Positions 36,845 through 50,100 of a stretch of DNA of 64,000 nucleotides are shown here, piece by piece. Below the pieces are notes generated by a model, which made no database searches, was not told where the DNA came from, and saw only the letters and a list, made by a program, of their open reading frames with translations. A program made the translations under genes and the position numbers. The DNA is from Austropuccinia psidii (taxonomy: Eukaryota; Basidiomycota; Pucciniomycetes; Pucciniales; Sphaerophragmiaceae), in NCBI GenBank assembly GCA_023105745.1, contig JALGQZ010000013.1:21507105-21571104 (forward strand). Direction: 5' to 3'. Each line of letters begins with the position of its first letter. Position 1 is the stretch's first letter.

Positions 36845-37955
36845 ATGGGCTTCGGAGACGGTGGCCGTGGTGGAAGAGGTGGTCGTGGTGGTGGTTTCAG
36901 GGGCCGAGGCGGATTCGGAGATCGAGGAGGACGAGGCGGAGGCAGAGGGGGTGGGATTGCTCCTCGTGGGCGCGGTGGCAGTCGCGGAGCGCCAAGAGGC
37001 CGTGGTGCCAAGCCTGGTGGACGGGGTGGACGAGGGGGATTAGGAGCCAAGAGAGGTGGTGCTCCAAAAGTAATTATTGAAAAACATCGTCATGAAGGGG
37101 TTTTTATTGCCAAGGTCAGTCCTCTAGACTTTCAATCAATAACCTGATCTAGCAAGCATTTGGATCTTTGTTCTATCCTGACAGAATTTATTGTCGTTTG
37201 GCATTTAGGGCAAAGAGCATTTATTGGTCACCCGTAACCTTGTTCCAGGAGAGTCGGTTTATGGAGAGAAGCGCATCACAGTCGAATCACCTTCATCTTC
37301 TCCAGATACTCCATCCGAGAAAATTGAATACCGGGTTTGGAACCCCTTTCGCTCTAAATTGGCAGCTGGCATTCTAGGTGGATTGGACGACATTTACATT
37401 GCTCCAGGAAAAAAGGTTCTATACCTCGGTGCTGCCAGTGGCACCAGTGTGAGTCACGTGGCAGATGTGGTAGGACCAACCGGCATAGTATACGCAGTGG
37501 AATTTTCTCATCGGAGTGGACGTGACCTGATCAACATGGCGAAAAAGAGAACAAATGTCATCCGTACGTGCCGGGTCAATATATTTTGTGTATGCCACTT
37601 ACTTTCCACTGATACGACAACCTCGTGAATTACAGCTATTGTTGAAGACGCTCGGCTCCCAAATAAGTACCGCATGCTCGTGGGAATGGTGGATGTAATT
37701 TTTGCTGATGTCGCTCAACCTGATCAAGCTCGAATCATATGTCTGAATGCACATCATTTCCTGAAGCACGGTGGCAATATTTTGATTTCAATCAAGGCCA
37801 ACTGTATCGATTCAACTGCGCCTGCTGAAGCTGTGTTTGCTAGTGAAATTAAGAAGATGCAAAATGAGATGATTAAGCCACATGAACAGCTAACTTTAGA
37901 ACCATACGAGCGGGACCATGCCATTGTAGCAGGGACTTATCTTAGACATGCTTAA
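36845..37955 (+). CDS. NOP1: Fibrillarin, rRNA 2'-O-methyltransferase of box C/D snoRNPs
   Basis: Fibrillarin is the nucleolar methyltransferase that modifies rRNA 2'-hydroxyls guided by box C/D snoRNAs; it also methylates histone H2A. Exons 36845-37114, 37209-37563 and 37636-37955 give 314 residues. The start is the ATG that opens the Gly/Arg-rich (GAR) domain (residues about 3-75, repeated RGG units). The conserved globular part follows: [10 protein letters not shown] at the first splice junction, [13 protein letters not shown], the S-adenosylmethionine-binding motif [29 protein letters not shown], then across intron 2 [40 protein letters not shown] and the C-terminal [13 protein letters not shown]. 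Introns are 94 and 72 nt with GT-AG ends. No damage is seen. The GAR domain has very high GC and CpG content compared with everything nearby. The reverse-strand proline-rich ORF is its shadow. Confidence 0.97.
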
Positions 37956-38678
37956 AAATATTTACAAATTGTCCATAATTAGATTTGGGATTGTTGTGCT
38001 TGCCTTGTTTCCTTCAAGTACCTCAAAGCTGGACAATCTTGCTATCCGTCAAATTGCCTATGTGCTGAATAAACCCCAACTCTCACTTTCTCTATATGTC
38101 CATTTCATTACTTATGCTTTTTCGGTTAGCTTCATCATTGACCCACCATGCGCTGTTTTTTTATATAGGTTATTTTGTAAAATTGTCTTAATAACTATCT
38201 TTTTGCTTCATACCTATGTCAATTCCTGGCTGCTCATTTGCGTCAATATCGAACAACATCATGATTTCGCAAAAGGATTATCAATGTTCGAGTTCAAGGA
38301 CAGCTATGAATTAGAAGCATTGATACCCATGGTATTTTGTGAACAAAAATGTTTATTATACGGCTTAGCAACCTTTTTCTTCCAAAAAATAGATAAAAAC
38401 TTGGATTAAACATAATTTAGATTTTGAGAAATTCTAAATAGTTAAGGACAAAATCGAATATTTTCAAATTGAAAAATTTTAGGCCCGGTTCATGATCGGG
38501 TCTTGTTTTTTTTTTCTTGAAATTATTTTTAAATTAATATACTACTGGTTTTAATTTGATTTTAGTTCAAATTTATTTTCAAAAAAACTTCAAATTCTCT
38601 GATGTCACTGAAATTTTTTTTAACCACTTGTTATTTTTTTGATACCATAAACCTTACTACACTTCAGAGTGTTTCAAA
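37956..38678. other. 3' flank of fibrillarin
   Basis: A 153-codon ORF (37948-38409) starts inside the last fibrillarin codons in another frame. It is hydrophobic at first, then reads FAKGLSMFEFKDSYELEALI. I do not recognise it and suspect 3' UTR, but its length in AT-rich DNA is a little surprising. A weak GC hairpin (GGCCCG facing CGGGTC) with a following T run lies at 38481-38515. Confidence 0.4.
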
Positions 38679-39716
38679 ATGTCCAACATCACACCAGATT
38701 CACATTTTTTTTGGAGTGAAGAAAGCACAAAACAATTATTGGCTCTTATGATGGAGCTAAGGTTGGATTATGAAAGCTTAGATAGTACATCAGCAGGTTT
38801 TTGTATCTTGGCTGTGTTATTTCAAGAATCAAGAAGTTTATAAGAATGATTATTCAACTTTAAAGAATTTGTCTTCTGAAACAATGGATCATCAATATAA
38901 GGCATTAATGACATTTTGCAGAGTAAGTCTTTCTATCCTATATAGAGACAAGTATTTTTGTAAAGCTGTTGTATCACTAGATAATTAAAGATGCATGTGA
39001 TAGAAATGGTGGAAGGGGTTTATTTATTCAATTGCAAAGCCATCACATGACACAGGAGCTATGTGAAATAGCTTAATGTAATGTAATTGGTACTGTACTA
39101 ATTTTTTGGATCTTTTCCTAGGTTTATGATATGTTAAAGCAGTTGAATGAATTGAATCATGGAGTTTCCCATCAATGCAAAGTCAAATGGGTGACTTGTT
39201 TACTGAAACTCAAGGGGACCTATGGGTTGAATATTGACAAGCAGGTAACACTGAAGATGTTTTAAAACATCGAAATGTGAATTCCCCCACAGGCATCATG
39301 GAGGAAAATGGGGCAGATTTACCAACTGTTGAGCAAAATCCCACAGTCCATACCACAAATATCCCAAGAAGGTCTGCCTCTTTTTATTTTGGTTGGCATG
39401 ATTTAATGAGACAATCCTCAACAGTGATCTTTGCATAAAGCTGATGGGATCACAATTTTGTCAATGACATGGATCAGAACATGCAAAAGATGCTGATCCG
39501 GTATGGGTAGGAGTGAGCAGGAGAGTGTGACAGAATGAAGTGGTATCAAGAACAAGATCTCAGATCTAAGTAAGAAAGAGAAGAAAGAAGAAGAATGAAG
39601 AGTCCGAAAATCAAAATTGAAAGCCAAAGAAAAGGCAAGGAATGATTGCTTAGATATGGTCATGCTTACTGTATTGGCCGGAATTGGTAGAAATACAAAG
39701 GAAGATGTAACACTTT
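38679..39716 (+). pseudogene. Myb/SANT-like accessory gene relic of another Harbinger-type family
   Basis: From ATG 38679 the plus strand reads a short leader and WSEESTKQLLALMMELRLDY, the first SANT-like helix with its Trp, and then SAGF. After a frameshift and stop near 38820 it continues YKNDYSTLKNLSSETMDHQY with KALMTFCR, the last helix and the usual Tyr-Lys-x-Leu pattern; an exon end near 38921 is likely. Further pieces (MEENGADLPTVEQNPT near 39297, SASFYFGWHDLM near 39375, a Glu/Lys-rich tail to about 39716) look like the C-terminal half. Stops are frequent. It is read towards the transposase relic at 41440-42170, the same convergent layout as in the 23.3-29.25 kb element. Confidence 0.6.
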
Positions 39717-41439
39717 GATGGTATGTAATAGGTTATTTATATTTTCTTGAATACGCTTAAAGTTACTCATGACAAGGTTGTATTATGTTATTTGAAGAGG
39801 ATTAATCCATTTTTAGAGGGGAATTCTATGTTTCAATGGGAAACAGAATGACTTTGATAGGTAGATTAAAATGTGAAACGCAGAAAAAAAGATGTATTAT
39901 GTGATGGGTCATGATGGCAATATTTGTGTTTACTTATAATACTTTAAATAAAGCTTTTTTGAAGCATAAAATCTACATTTTTCCCCTTTATTTACAGCTA
40001 TATTATTTGTGTAATAAAAAATTTAATAGGCGTATATATGGAAATAAAAGAAATCTACCAAATATTATACTCAAAGATGAGGAAAAAATATGGGTAGATT
40101 TCATATTTACTGCAAGAGATTTAGCTTTGCTAAAAAGATACTTGTAAAATATGAAAGGAGAGCTTTGTCTGAGTAGAATTATGATCTCATACTTCATATG
40201 TCCCAGATGACCATGCACTTTGGCAAGCAAAATTGCCAGTTCTTTATTCTTATTAAGGTCATAGGTTATATATGGTCAAGCCCCAGGAAAATTTACTTAA
40301 AAGACCATTAATTTATAAAAACCACATTTAAAAAAAAAATATTTGCTCTTTCAATTCCCATTTAGAAGCTTATAGAAATTACTCATTGCAGTTAATATTA
40401 AATCTTTACAAAATAAGAAATACTCAATAATTATTGATTCAGAACTAATAAGGTGATTTCTTATACTTGTATTTTCACAGAAAAATAAAAGGGGCCACCA
40501 ATCAACTCTAGCAAAAAAATATAGCTCTCACCAAGAATGCTGAAGATCTTTTAATAGTTATTGAAAAATTATGAAAATAAAATTCTCAATTCAAGAGAAA
40601 CATCATCACAATTTTTTTTTGAAAAGGAGCTTTTGTGGTTAGAATTGGTGACAAAAGGAGAGGATAATTGAAAATTTGAAAAAGAATTCACAAAGAGCTT
40701 TATTTTATGCAAAAAAATATTTAAAACATGTTGTGATCTGATAAAGTGAGGCCATTTATTATTTTATGCAAAATATTTGCAAAATATATTATGCAAAAAT
40801 TCACCCTGATAGAAACTCAAATTAATTGTTAAACTTGCATATCCATCAGTGGATTCATGAAGCTCTGAAAAATGAATTTCTCAATAGTCAAATACAATTC
40901 TTATACAAGAAGACAAAAAAATGTCCTTTTGAGAAGGCTCATTCTTAAACTATAATCAGTAAATAACACTAATACTTCAGCTTACTGAATACCAGAATAG
41001 AAAATTAATCAACAAGTTAAAGCTATTTTCAAAATTCCACTCTCAATCTGTCTTTTTGAATTTTATTTTTTTATATTACATATCAAATAATAATAAAAAT
41101 CTTGATTTATATAATAAACTAGATGAAAAACTCAGTTTTTCATGTTTTTTTATTAACTTAACAAGAAAAAATATACTTAAAGAATCAACCTAATTCCTTT
41201 TCTATTAATTAGGATGTGTAATATCATGAAAGCAATGCTTGCCTTGGTCATGTATAATGGGAGGATAGCCTGTGGTTCAATAAAACAAATAGAAAGAAAT
41301 TTTCAGTGTACAAAGTTTTTTCTCAATTATTACCCTGAAATCATAAATCCAATCAAAAACTCTTCAAATTTAATATTATAATTCTATAATATTAGCTCAC
41401 CTAGTCAAAGAGTTTATTTGATTAAAATTAATATGTTCA
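39717..41439. other. Interior of the second Harbinger-type relic, no gene recognised
   Basis: Between the SANT-like and transposase relics. ORFs of 78 and 75 codons overlap on opposite strands at 39911-40230. They show no motif. I looked for the oxygenase H-x-D block here and did not see it. Confidence 0.45.
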
Positions 41440-42170
41440 GCATCATTCTGATTTCCTGGGGTGTAAGTATTAGTATTTTAGAGGAATAAACCTAATTTTC
41501 CTTAAGTAAATAACATTTAGAAAATCTTGCCAATTTGAGATTTTAAAAACATTTGACTATTGTGTACTGAGCCAGGAACACCTCTGTATGCCTATATATA
41601 ATAGCTTTGGGGTTAATCAGAATATCATCTCCAACGGAATAATACTCACCTTACAAAAGATTTTATTTTCATCCACAATGAATTGGAACACAATTTAATT
41701 CCATCCTTATTGGTTGACATATGAGCTCCATTGATCGTTTTGTGATGGATGATTGGGATATGAATTCCATCAACTTCCCCAATAATATTGGTGATTCCAT
41801 GTCTACTTTTGAAGCAATATTTTATTTTTTTCCACTTGAATTCATCATATATAGCAAGAAAGATATGAATAACAGAAACAAAATTTTATAACAGGATATT
41901 AGGAAGGAATATTCAGACTTATACTATTGTAAAATCATGCACTTTCTCCAAAATGGCTTTTACAATTCTTTTTAACACATTGTAAGAAGTATACTTATCA
42001 ATATTTAAAAAATGTACCTCTGTTTCATATGAGCTACCATTCCCCACACAATAAAGCATAACTCAAACCTTTTCTTAAATCGCTAAGCCACAAACCATCT
42101 TATAATTTCCATTTCTAACATGAGGCCTTAAGCATTCAGTTAATAAAATAACTCTGGGTTTCCCATCCAG
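41440..42170 (-). pseudogene. PIF/Harbinger DDE transposase relic (different family from the 28 kb copy)
   Basis: Minus-strand translation shows NIIGEVDGIHIPI, the first catalytic Asp block (Asp at 41769-41771), then a basic spacer, and AYRGVPGSVHNSQMFLKSQI (about 41530-41605), which is the family's Gly-x-Pro-Gly-Ser-x-His-[Asp]-Ser block after the second strand. Upstream, near 41940-42060, VLKRIVKAILEKVH resembles the helical N-terminal part. Stops and frameshifts are many. The Glu block was not found. With 38679-39716 it forms the remains of one element whose ends I could not locate. Confidence 0.75.
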
Positions 42171-45100
42171 AAAATATGCATGTAATGTACTTAATAAAAC
42201 ATAATCTCATTAATAAATGATTTTAATAAATAATTCAATTGTAGGGGTTGATTTTTTTGATGTCTAATTTAACTATAGAAGTTTATATAAAAAGTGGTGG
42301 CCACTGTCATGATTGTTTTCCCAAGAGGATGAGGGGTCTCAAATAGTGATATTTATGCAAAAGGAACTTTTTTGAAGAAAATTGTAACAGGTTTGAAAAT
42401 AATAATGATATAATTACAATTTTTTTGAATTTACACCTATGAAAAACATTAGAATTTTATTTTTTTTTGTAGATAAATTTGAGCTCAAATTATAAGAAAG
42501 TTAATATTGTATTAATTTAGAAATAATTTGAAGAAAATTTTTAAAAATATTAAAGACACAACAATAATCCAGGACTCGATCTCAAAACTAAACTCAAGAC
42601 AATACACTTTTCTGTAATTTTTTGAGACCCCATATTATATTATTATATTATTATTATTATTATTAATCTTACATAAGGTATAAGATTCAGACTCTTTTAA
42701 ATTAAAATTGTAAAAATTCAATTTAATTTCAAAATTTAAGGTAGGTTAGAAAATTATGAGTAAATTAAAACATAATTTTGTTCAAAGGAAAATATTTATT
42801 TTTGTGAATCAAAATTTCTATCATGAAATTAATAAGAAGTTCCCTTTTCATGGGATCATTATATATAACCTGCTTTGAGCTGATATTAGGAAGAACTTAC
42901 AGAAAAAGGTTAGTATTTTGGTCTATTACAATGGTTCAAAAACTGATAATTCAAATATGAACCTGATCATTATTCCTTTTGTTGAAATTTTGAAGTTCAA
43001 TACTGAAAAATTATTGGAAAAGGTATTTCATTGACTAAATTAGGAAGTTAATTCTTTGGATAAGAAATTCAAGAGTATGTTATGAATGGGTAAATTGATT
43101 TTTTTTGTCATTAAAAGAACTCATCATTTTACTCCTACCTACTTTAAAGTTGTTCCTTCTCATAATTATTTTTCTGGATTTTTAAGCGAAAACTGATCTC
43201 TAATTATTTAGGTATCTGTCCTATCATGGGAAATGAGTCATCAAGCACTAATCTCAGGAAATTATGTCAACATATATTCCAAATGATGCAGAGCTAATCA
43301 GAACCTATCTCCTACTTATTTCACTTTAAATTTGAACAATAAAAAATATAAAGTCTGTTTTCTATGATTTAGCTAAGCTCAATTCCGCTGGAATTTCCAG
43401 TTATTGTTGAGTTATCTTTAGTTTTATGGAAAAATTATGTATAAATTATTCTTATTTAAAATAAATGAAGTGAACATTTTATCAATTCTGTTCATTTATG
43501 AAGAATTTTCTTTTAGTTTTTCACTTTTACTTAATATTCTCCTGTTTTTTCTTAATATTACCAAAAATTTACTAAACCAATTTTTTCTAAAATAAATTAG
43601 AAAAACAAGTATTGAATTCCTTGTCATTTTTCCAGTGATTTTGATTATTTTGCATGTAAAAGGAATATTTATTTTCATTCTCTTAAAAAAAAGGGGAAAA
43701 AATAACTCAAATATTTTCTGAAGTAGAATCCAAATTAATAAATGGAATAATGAAATTTATTTTTATTTTAATATCTCTTTATTTCTATGAAAAAGCCTCT
43801 TTTTTCCTAAAAAAAAACAACATTGAAATGAAATTTTTCTAATTCAATTAAGATTTATATATGAAGTTTTTTCTCAAAATAAATTAATAAATCCACTTGA
43901 ATTTAAATTTCAAAAAATATAAATAAACAAATTTCAATTTATTCAAACCTTTTTTTTATTAAATAAGATGAACTAAAACTTTAATTTCAATTTATTCATT
44001 CATCTAATTATTTATTTATCTTGATTTTTCAGCAAGGAGAAATCGAGTTCTTCAAGTAAATAAGGATTTATAATGATAATCAAGCCATTAATTTTGTTTA
44101 ATTTATTATTGATTTTAGTTATTTTGAAAATATGATTAAATTGAATATATTTAGAAAAGTAAATATATATTTGAGAGTTATTATTATTATTTCAAAATTC
44201 AATATTCTTATTGGGAGAAAAACTCATAATATTGGTATATGATGTATGACAAGGCATTTTATGAAATATGCAGATTTTATAAAAAATAATTATTAATTTA
44301 TTAACCTTTTTTTTTCTTTCTAATAATCATTAAATTAATTAAATAATTTTAATAATAATTCATACAATATTAATTCTATTAGAAGATTTTTTTGAAACAT
44401 TTTATAATGAATTTAATAACTCTTGTATTAATAATTTATATTAGGAAATTCAAAAGATTGAACAATTATTTTCTTATTTTTAAATAAAGCTACATAAACT
44501 AGATTTTTTTAACATAGAGAAAAGATATATATCCTATGTTTTTTTTAAAATAAAGAAAGGAACCTTTTTTTATATTATCATAATCTTATGGTTTAGAAAA
44601 AGTAATCTTTATTCATTTATTTTGAATTTTTGAATTCAAATTCAAATTAATTTTGATTTTTTTTACTGCAATTTCTTTTTAAGAAAAAATAAATAAATAA
44701 AATTATTTTTGATTATTACAAATAATTAAGGTCAATTAATTTAATTTGAGAAGAATAATATTCATAAGAATATTTTTCCAAAAAAAAGAGTTTTTTGATC
44801 TATTTAGGTTTTATAAAAATATTTTTGTTTGTTTTTGTTGTGATTTTTGAATTACATGTAAAGCATTTTCTTGAGTTAGGCTTAAACATCTTCTCAGAAG
44901 TTTCTTATCCAATGATTTTGTTAATATTAAAAGATTATTATTTCCAAATTTTATTAACTTTATTTTTCCAATTTCTTATATCTATATTATTTTGATCCAA
45001 AGAGGAAAAAATTATCATCAGATTTTAGTTACTATAGATTCACTTATTAGCTTATTGTTATTTAATATGATTTTTTAGGCAATTAAGAATTACACTAAAT

Positions 45101-45702
45101 TTTAAGCTTTAATTTTTTCTTTTAATTTTTATAATCTTTTATATTTTATATCCCAATTTCCATATTTTTGTATTTCAAAATCTTTATAATCTTTTGATTT
45201 TTTCTTAAAATCAATAATTTTCAATTTTCAATTGCTCAGCTGAAGTTTTCAATTTTGAAAAAAAAAAGCTAAAAAAATTCAAATAAAACAATTTATGAAA
45301 TTTTTTTCTTTTGATATTATTGAGAAAATTAAAATAAAAGAGGAATTTTCTTTTTAATAGGAAGAAAATAAAAATATCAAGAAAAATACAAAAGATACCA
45401 AAATAAAAGATAAATATGAGTGATAAGAATAAGGTGTAGGGTTATATGTTTTCATCTTAGGAAAGTTATTTTCTTTATTTATTAGAATATTATTTTCAAG
45501 GTGATTTATTCAGATAGAATTGTGAAGTTTTGGGGTGTTTTTGTAATCTAATATAAATTTTGGGATTCAATGGTTAATTAAATAAATTATTTTTTCATTA
45601 ATTCTTTGATGAATGAATTACTTTTTTCTCTTCAGTATAGCTTATTAAGTTAGAAAGCTAGCTTATCTCTTTTTTGTAACAAAATTTCAACACAACAATT
45701 AA
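42171..45702. other. AT-rich spacer, no supported gene
   Basis: It contains a (TTA)n tract near 42635-42666 and many A/T homopolymers. ORFs of 60-66 codons are chance-length. Confidence 0.6.
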
Positions 45703-45750
45703 CTTGAGCAAATTGGCTACACCTGACAACAGGTGTTGCATTTGGAAAAT
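45703..45750 (+). repeat. Left terminal inverted repeat with internal hairpin
   Basis: Inside it ACACCTG faces CAGGTGT across a 2-4 base loop. It pairs with 51367-51414 and matches 6543-6590. Confidence 0.7.
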
Positions 45751-46739
45751 AGCTCTAACCAAGCTTAGTCTGAGATTTGAACTGTACTATGGACTAAGTT
45801 GAAACCAAAATTTCATTGCTTGGTGATATTAAAAGCCCTTCTCAGCCACTGTAAGGTTTCAGAACTTTTGAGCTCCTTTCTTCTGGTTTTTATTCCATTA
45901 AGTTGGATACAATGTATTTGATTCTTATTCTACTTTGAATTTGATATCTATAAGTAAGTATTCCAGATTTTTTTTATAATACTAATAAAAATCACAGCTA
46001 CATTTAATCTTTAATTTCAGCACTATATTTTTATTTCATAAAATATTTTTTTTTCAGCCCTGAATACAGAAAAACAATGTTTCTATAACATCTAAAATTG
46101 TAAGGTGTGGATATGAAACTTTGATTAAAAATCAAGTACTTTTCCTGTCCTCAAAATTTTTTAAGGTAAGAATTGATTAAAAATAGTATGAAATAAGATT
46201 TTTAAGAGAAAAAATGCCAATTTTATTTCTTTAACTTTATTAGTATAAAACAATAATATTATAAAGATTTATTGTTTTACCAAAAATACTCTACAAGAGA
46301 TATTTAAGGCTACAAAAGAAATTTCTTCAAGAGCAATTTAAATTGGAATTAATTGAGCAAACAACTGCAGGAAATTAATATAAGAGCAGAGTCTTTAGAA
46401 ATATTATTAAAGAGAAAACACGCCCAAAAGTGACCAAGGTGAATTTGTAAACAAAGTGACAATGTTAACGGTGATGAAAGATGCTTCAATTCACTTATGG
46501 GGTGGTTCAAGGGGTAAAAATGATTATAAGAGTTACAAACAATAATTATAATGATTTTTCATGTGGTTAAAAGGTAAAAAATCATTTGAATAGGGTGGTT
46601 GGAATCTTTCATTGATTTGTTTAACAGTGTTTAAACTAATTGTAAAAGGAAAAGATTATAACATGAAGAGAAAAGAGGGGCAAAGAAGACATTCTTTTAT
46701 ATCAATAAATTCTCTTACTCCAAAAGTAAAATTTTCTGT

Positions 46740-47115
46740 TGTTAGTCGTGGAAAAAAATATGACAACAGAAAATCCAATTATGGCATCATTGAACCCTTG
46801 TTTAGACCAAAAAAGGTCTGGTTTTAGCCATTTTGGATGCTCAAATCAGCCCTTGCTATAGTAATACCTAGTTTTAAGCCTTCAAAACACATCAGAATGT
46901 GTGTAAGAGACGTCAAAGCCAGGTAAAACTGTTTTTACAATGTTTGTTTTATCTTAAGGGTAGTTTTACCCTCTTGGCAACAGTTAAAACTGCCCTGGTT
47001 GGTATCACAGCCTCATCATCAATTGAGACACAGACCCTGTGACTCAATTCCAGGCCAAAAGTGATGAACTTTTGTGTGGATTTTGACATCCCATTCCTTT
47101 CAGCAAGGAATTTGG
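46740..47115. repeat. Palindrome cluster inside the TTAA-flanked element
   Basis: TTTTCTGTTGT near 46732-46742 faces ACAACAGAAAA near 46763-46773. CAGTTAAAACTG at 46981-46992 is a short palindrome. AATTGAGACACAG and CTGTGACTCAATT form a 29-base near-perfect palindrome at 47021-47049. ATTCC/GGAAT and GGCTCC/GGAGCC pairs follow to about 47137. The tract is richer in GC than its surroundings and contains no convincing gene. Confidence 0.65.
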
Positions 47116-50100
47116 GGGTCTGGCTCCCCCTTGGAGCCAATATTCCTTTTTCCCCCCATAATCAATCTTTCCAATTCATTTTTTCTTTAATTCCTCATTA
47201 TGTATTATACTTATAATTTACATATGTAATTCAATTGAATTTTTACAGTACACAACTGTAATAATTGACACCTCATATGTAAATTAAAGTTCACTTATGT
47301 AATACATGCACACATTTTGACATTTCAATTCCTGATAACTTCTAAACTACACACAACACCTCAATTTTAACACAAAAATTGATGGTTAACACTACACATG
47401 ATGTTAATTAATTTAAGGTTTTTGATGATTTTCAACTTTTGTACAGAAAATACTAAAAACTTAATTTAGGCTTATTTAGAGTTGAGCTACAGAAATTTTA
47501 CCCAGAGGTGACCCCACCTTATCTTTTATGAGGAGTCCAATGGTGAAATAATTTTTGTATTTTTATTTGCAGGTTAAAAAGTTATAGTAATTTTATTTAA
47601 CTTTTTTCCAAAAATATTCTAATTTTGGTATTTTTGTTGAAAATTCATTTTTTCTTAATTTTTTAACTAAAAATGTGTTTTCACAAATTTGAATTTCAAT
47701 GTAATTTTTTTTGAATTATAATTAAATTTTAATTTTTGTGTACAAATTTATATTTATATTGCAATTTTTGTTTTGATAATATAAATAAATTTATTTTATT
47801 TATAATTGTATATTGTTTTATTATTTGTGGTCTTTTGGGTATCTGAAAATACCTCTCAGGCTCACAGAAATCTTTATTACCTTATAATACTGATACATTC
47901 TCCTTAGAAGACCCATCTAATACTTTATAATCTTGAAAAAGGTTTTATAAGAATAGAACTATTGTGGTTGAGCCTCTTGACTGGTTTAATCTATAACTTC
48001 ACTTTTTCTCATTTTTTTAATTGGAATTTTCTATGTTTCAAAAAAAAAACAAAGTTTACAAAATTTTCTTTTTTCCAAAATTTCCTTTATAAATTTAATA
48101 GCAAAATATCTTGATTATTTTACTTATCAAATTCCAATTTGATTTGAGATTGATCCTCAGGACCCATCAGTGGTATCATTTCTTATATTATTACTGTTAT
48201 TGTAATTTTCATGTTTGTTCTATTCATTTATGATTTTCTTTTCTTATTATTCTTTTATGTTAATTATTATTATCCTTTTTTATAATTTTAAATTTTCTTC
48301 TAACTTTGACTTTTTTCATATGATTTATTTCTTAATCTTACAGTGTCATTTACTGTAATATTCCAACAGTCATTGAAATTTTTACAATTGCAGGATCTAC
48401 AGAGATCCTCCTGCTGTAATATTCATAAAAAAACAAATGAACAAAGCCGCATTGGACTCACTCCAATCATAGTAATAATAATAATAATTAAGGAAAGTCT
48501 CCTCATAATGAAAATTATTACAATCAATATCAATAAAGAAAGATTATAAGCTTTAGGGAAACAAATTTTTGAAATATTCTGATTTTCTACAGTAGCAAGA
48601 TATCAAATTCTGCTACTATACTTAAGACAAAAACAAGATGAAATAAAAATTAAAAATTATGAAAAGAGAATTCTTTTGAAGCAACATTGGAATACAGGGA
48701 AAATCCATATAAGAGCATATTAATCTCCTCTTTTTATAATTGTTTGGCTTAACCTAATGTCTTTTTATCAATTTATTTGAGATTTGTTTTTGAATTCACT
48801 GAGTACAAAAATAATTCTTTTAATGCATTATCTTCATCTTTTTAATCTTTTTCACTCACATTTACTTCAGATAAAAATTCTAGAACTACTGGGGTGTAAA
48901 CCTCAAAATTGTTTGGAGGGCTATGAAAGAATAATACTCTATATTTTCATTTTTATGAAGTCTTTGAGATTAAGTTCTATATCTCAACTGTATAGGTCAA
49001 GGTAATAAAAAATTTATTATAGTCAATCTTACCCAAACTCTAAATGGGTTTAACCAAAAATGAGCTAAAAGCTGATTTTTATGTCATTATTGTAAAAAGT
49101 AAATTAAAGAATATTTATGAAAAAGAAACCAAGATCTAAATTCTCCAAAGAAATATGGAAAAATCTTAAAATATATTATTAATAAACTTAAATATCTTTA
49201 ATTGACTCTAGTGCACAAATATTTTTCAAATACCAGAAAAATTCATTGTGTAAGAAAGAATTTGAATAGGATCTTCTGAGCTCATTAAAATGGAAATATC
49301 CATAAATATAAATTCAATTAGAAAAAGATATAATTATATATTATGGGTCTTGTTTGATAGTTAGAGTTAAGGCTTTTGAAAGCAATCTAAATTCTGTTTG
49401 AAAACTAGATGGATCTTTCTCTGAAGTGATATGTACATTATTGTGATATTCCTTCTAGATTCTCTCTATTATATCTACTGGAATAATCTGACTAAAATTT
49501 TTCCTTTAACACCTTTATTAAGAATTAATAAAAACAATTCTGGAGATTTATTCACCTATACTATATTTTGAAGGTATATAAATAATCTCAAGACACATTC
49601 TGATAGCCTAAAGCCTATAAATAGCCTATAATATCAATTCCATTCCTCTATTTTTAGTATAGGTAGCTGAAATTACATACCAGATTTACAGAAACAAAAA
49701 AATGGTATGAGACATAAATTTTGAAAAAAAATAGAATGAAACTACATATTTTTACCACTTCCATTTTTTTAGGCAGATTAATTATTCAATTATTTCAAGG
49801 TAAATAAGATTAAGTAAACTTTTTATTGAATAATCAGGTATTTGGTAGTTTTTTTCTTATTTCTGGCCAAAATCAACACCTATTTAAGCTTTTTATCTAG
49901 ATAAATGGCTTCCCCACTCTTTTCAGGAATATTTATGACAGAGAAACTATAATATTATTTTGAAAATTTTATTGATCTTAATGAGTTTCTTCATTGCCCC
50001 ATATTCCTAAAGGAATAATATGATTTTCAAAATTTAATTCCCAAATGAATCATAAAATTGGTCACTTTTTTTAGCTAAATCACATATTTTACTTTCAATC

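Noticed and set aside
36814..37050. 78-codon proline/arginine-rich minus-strand ORF
   Set aside because: It is the antisense shadow of the fibrillarin Gly/Arg-rich domain.
37948..38409. 153-codon ORF overlapping the fibrillarin stop
   Set aside because: It starts inside the fibrillarin coding end in another frame, has no recognisable family and fits 3' flank.
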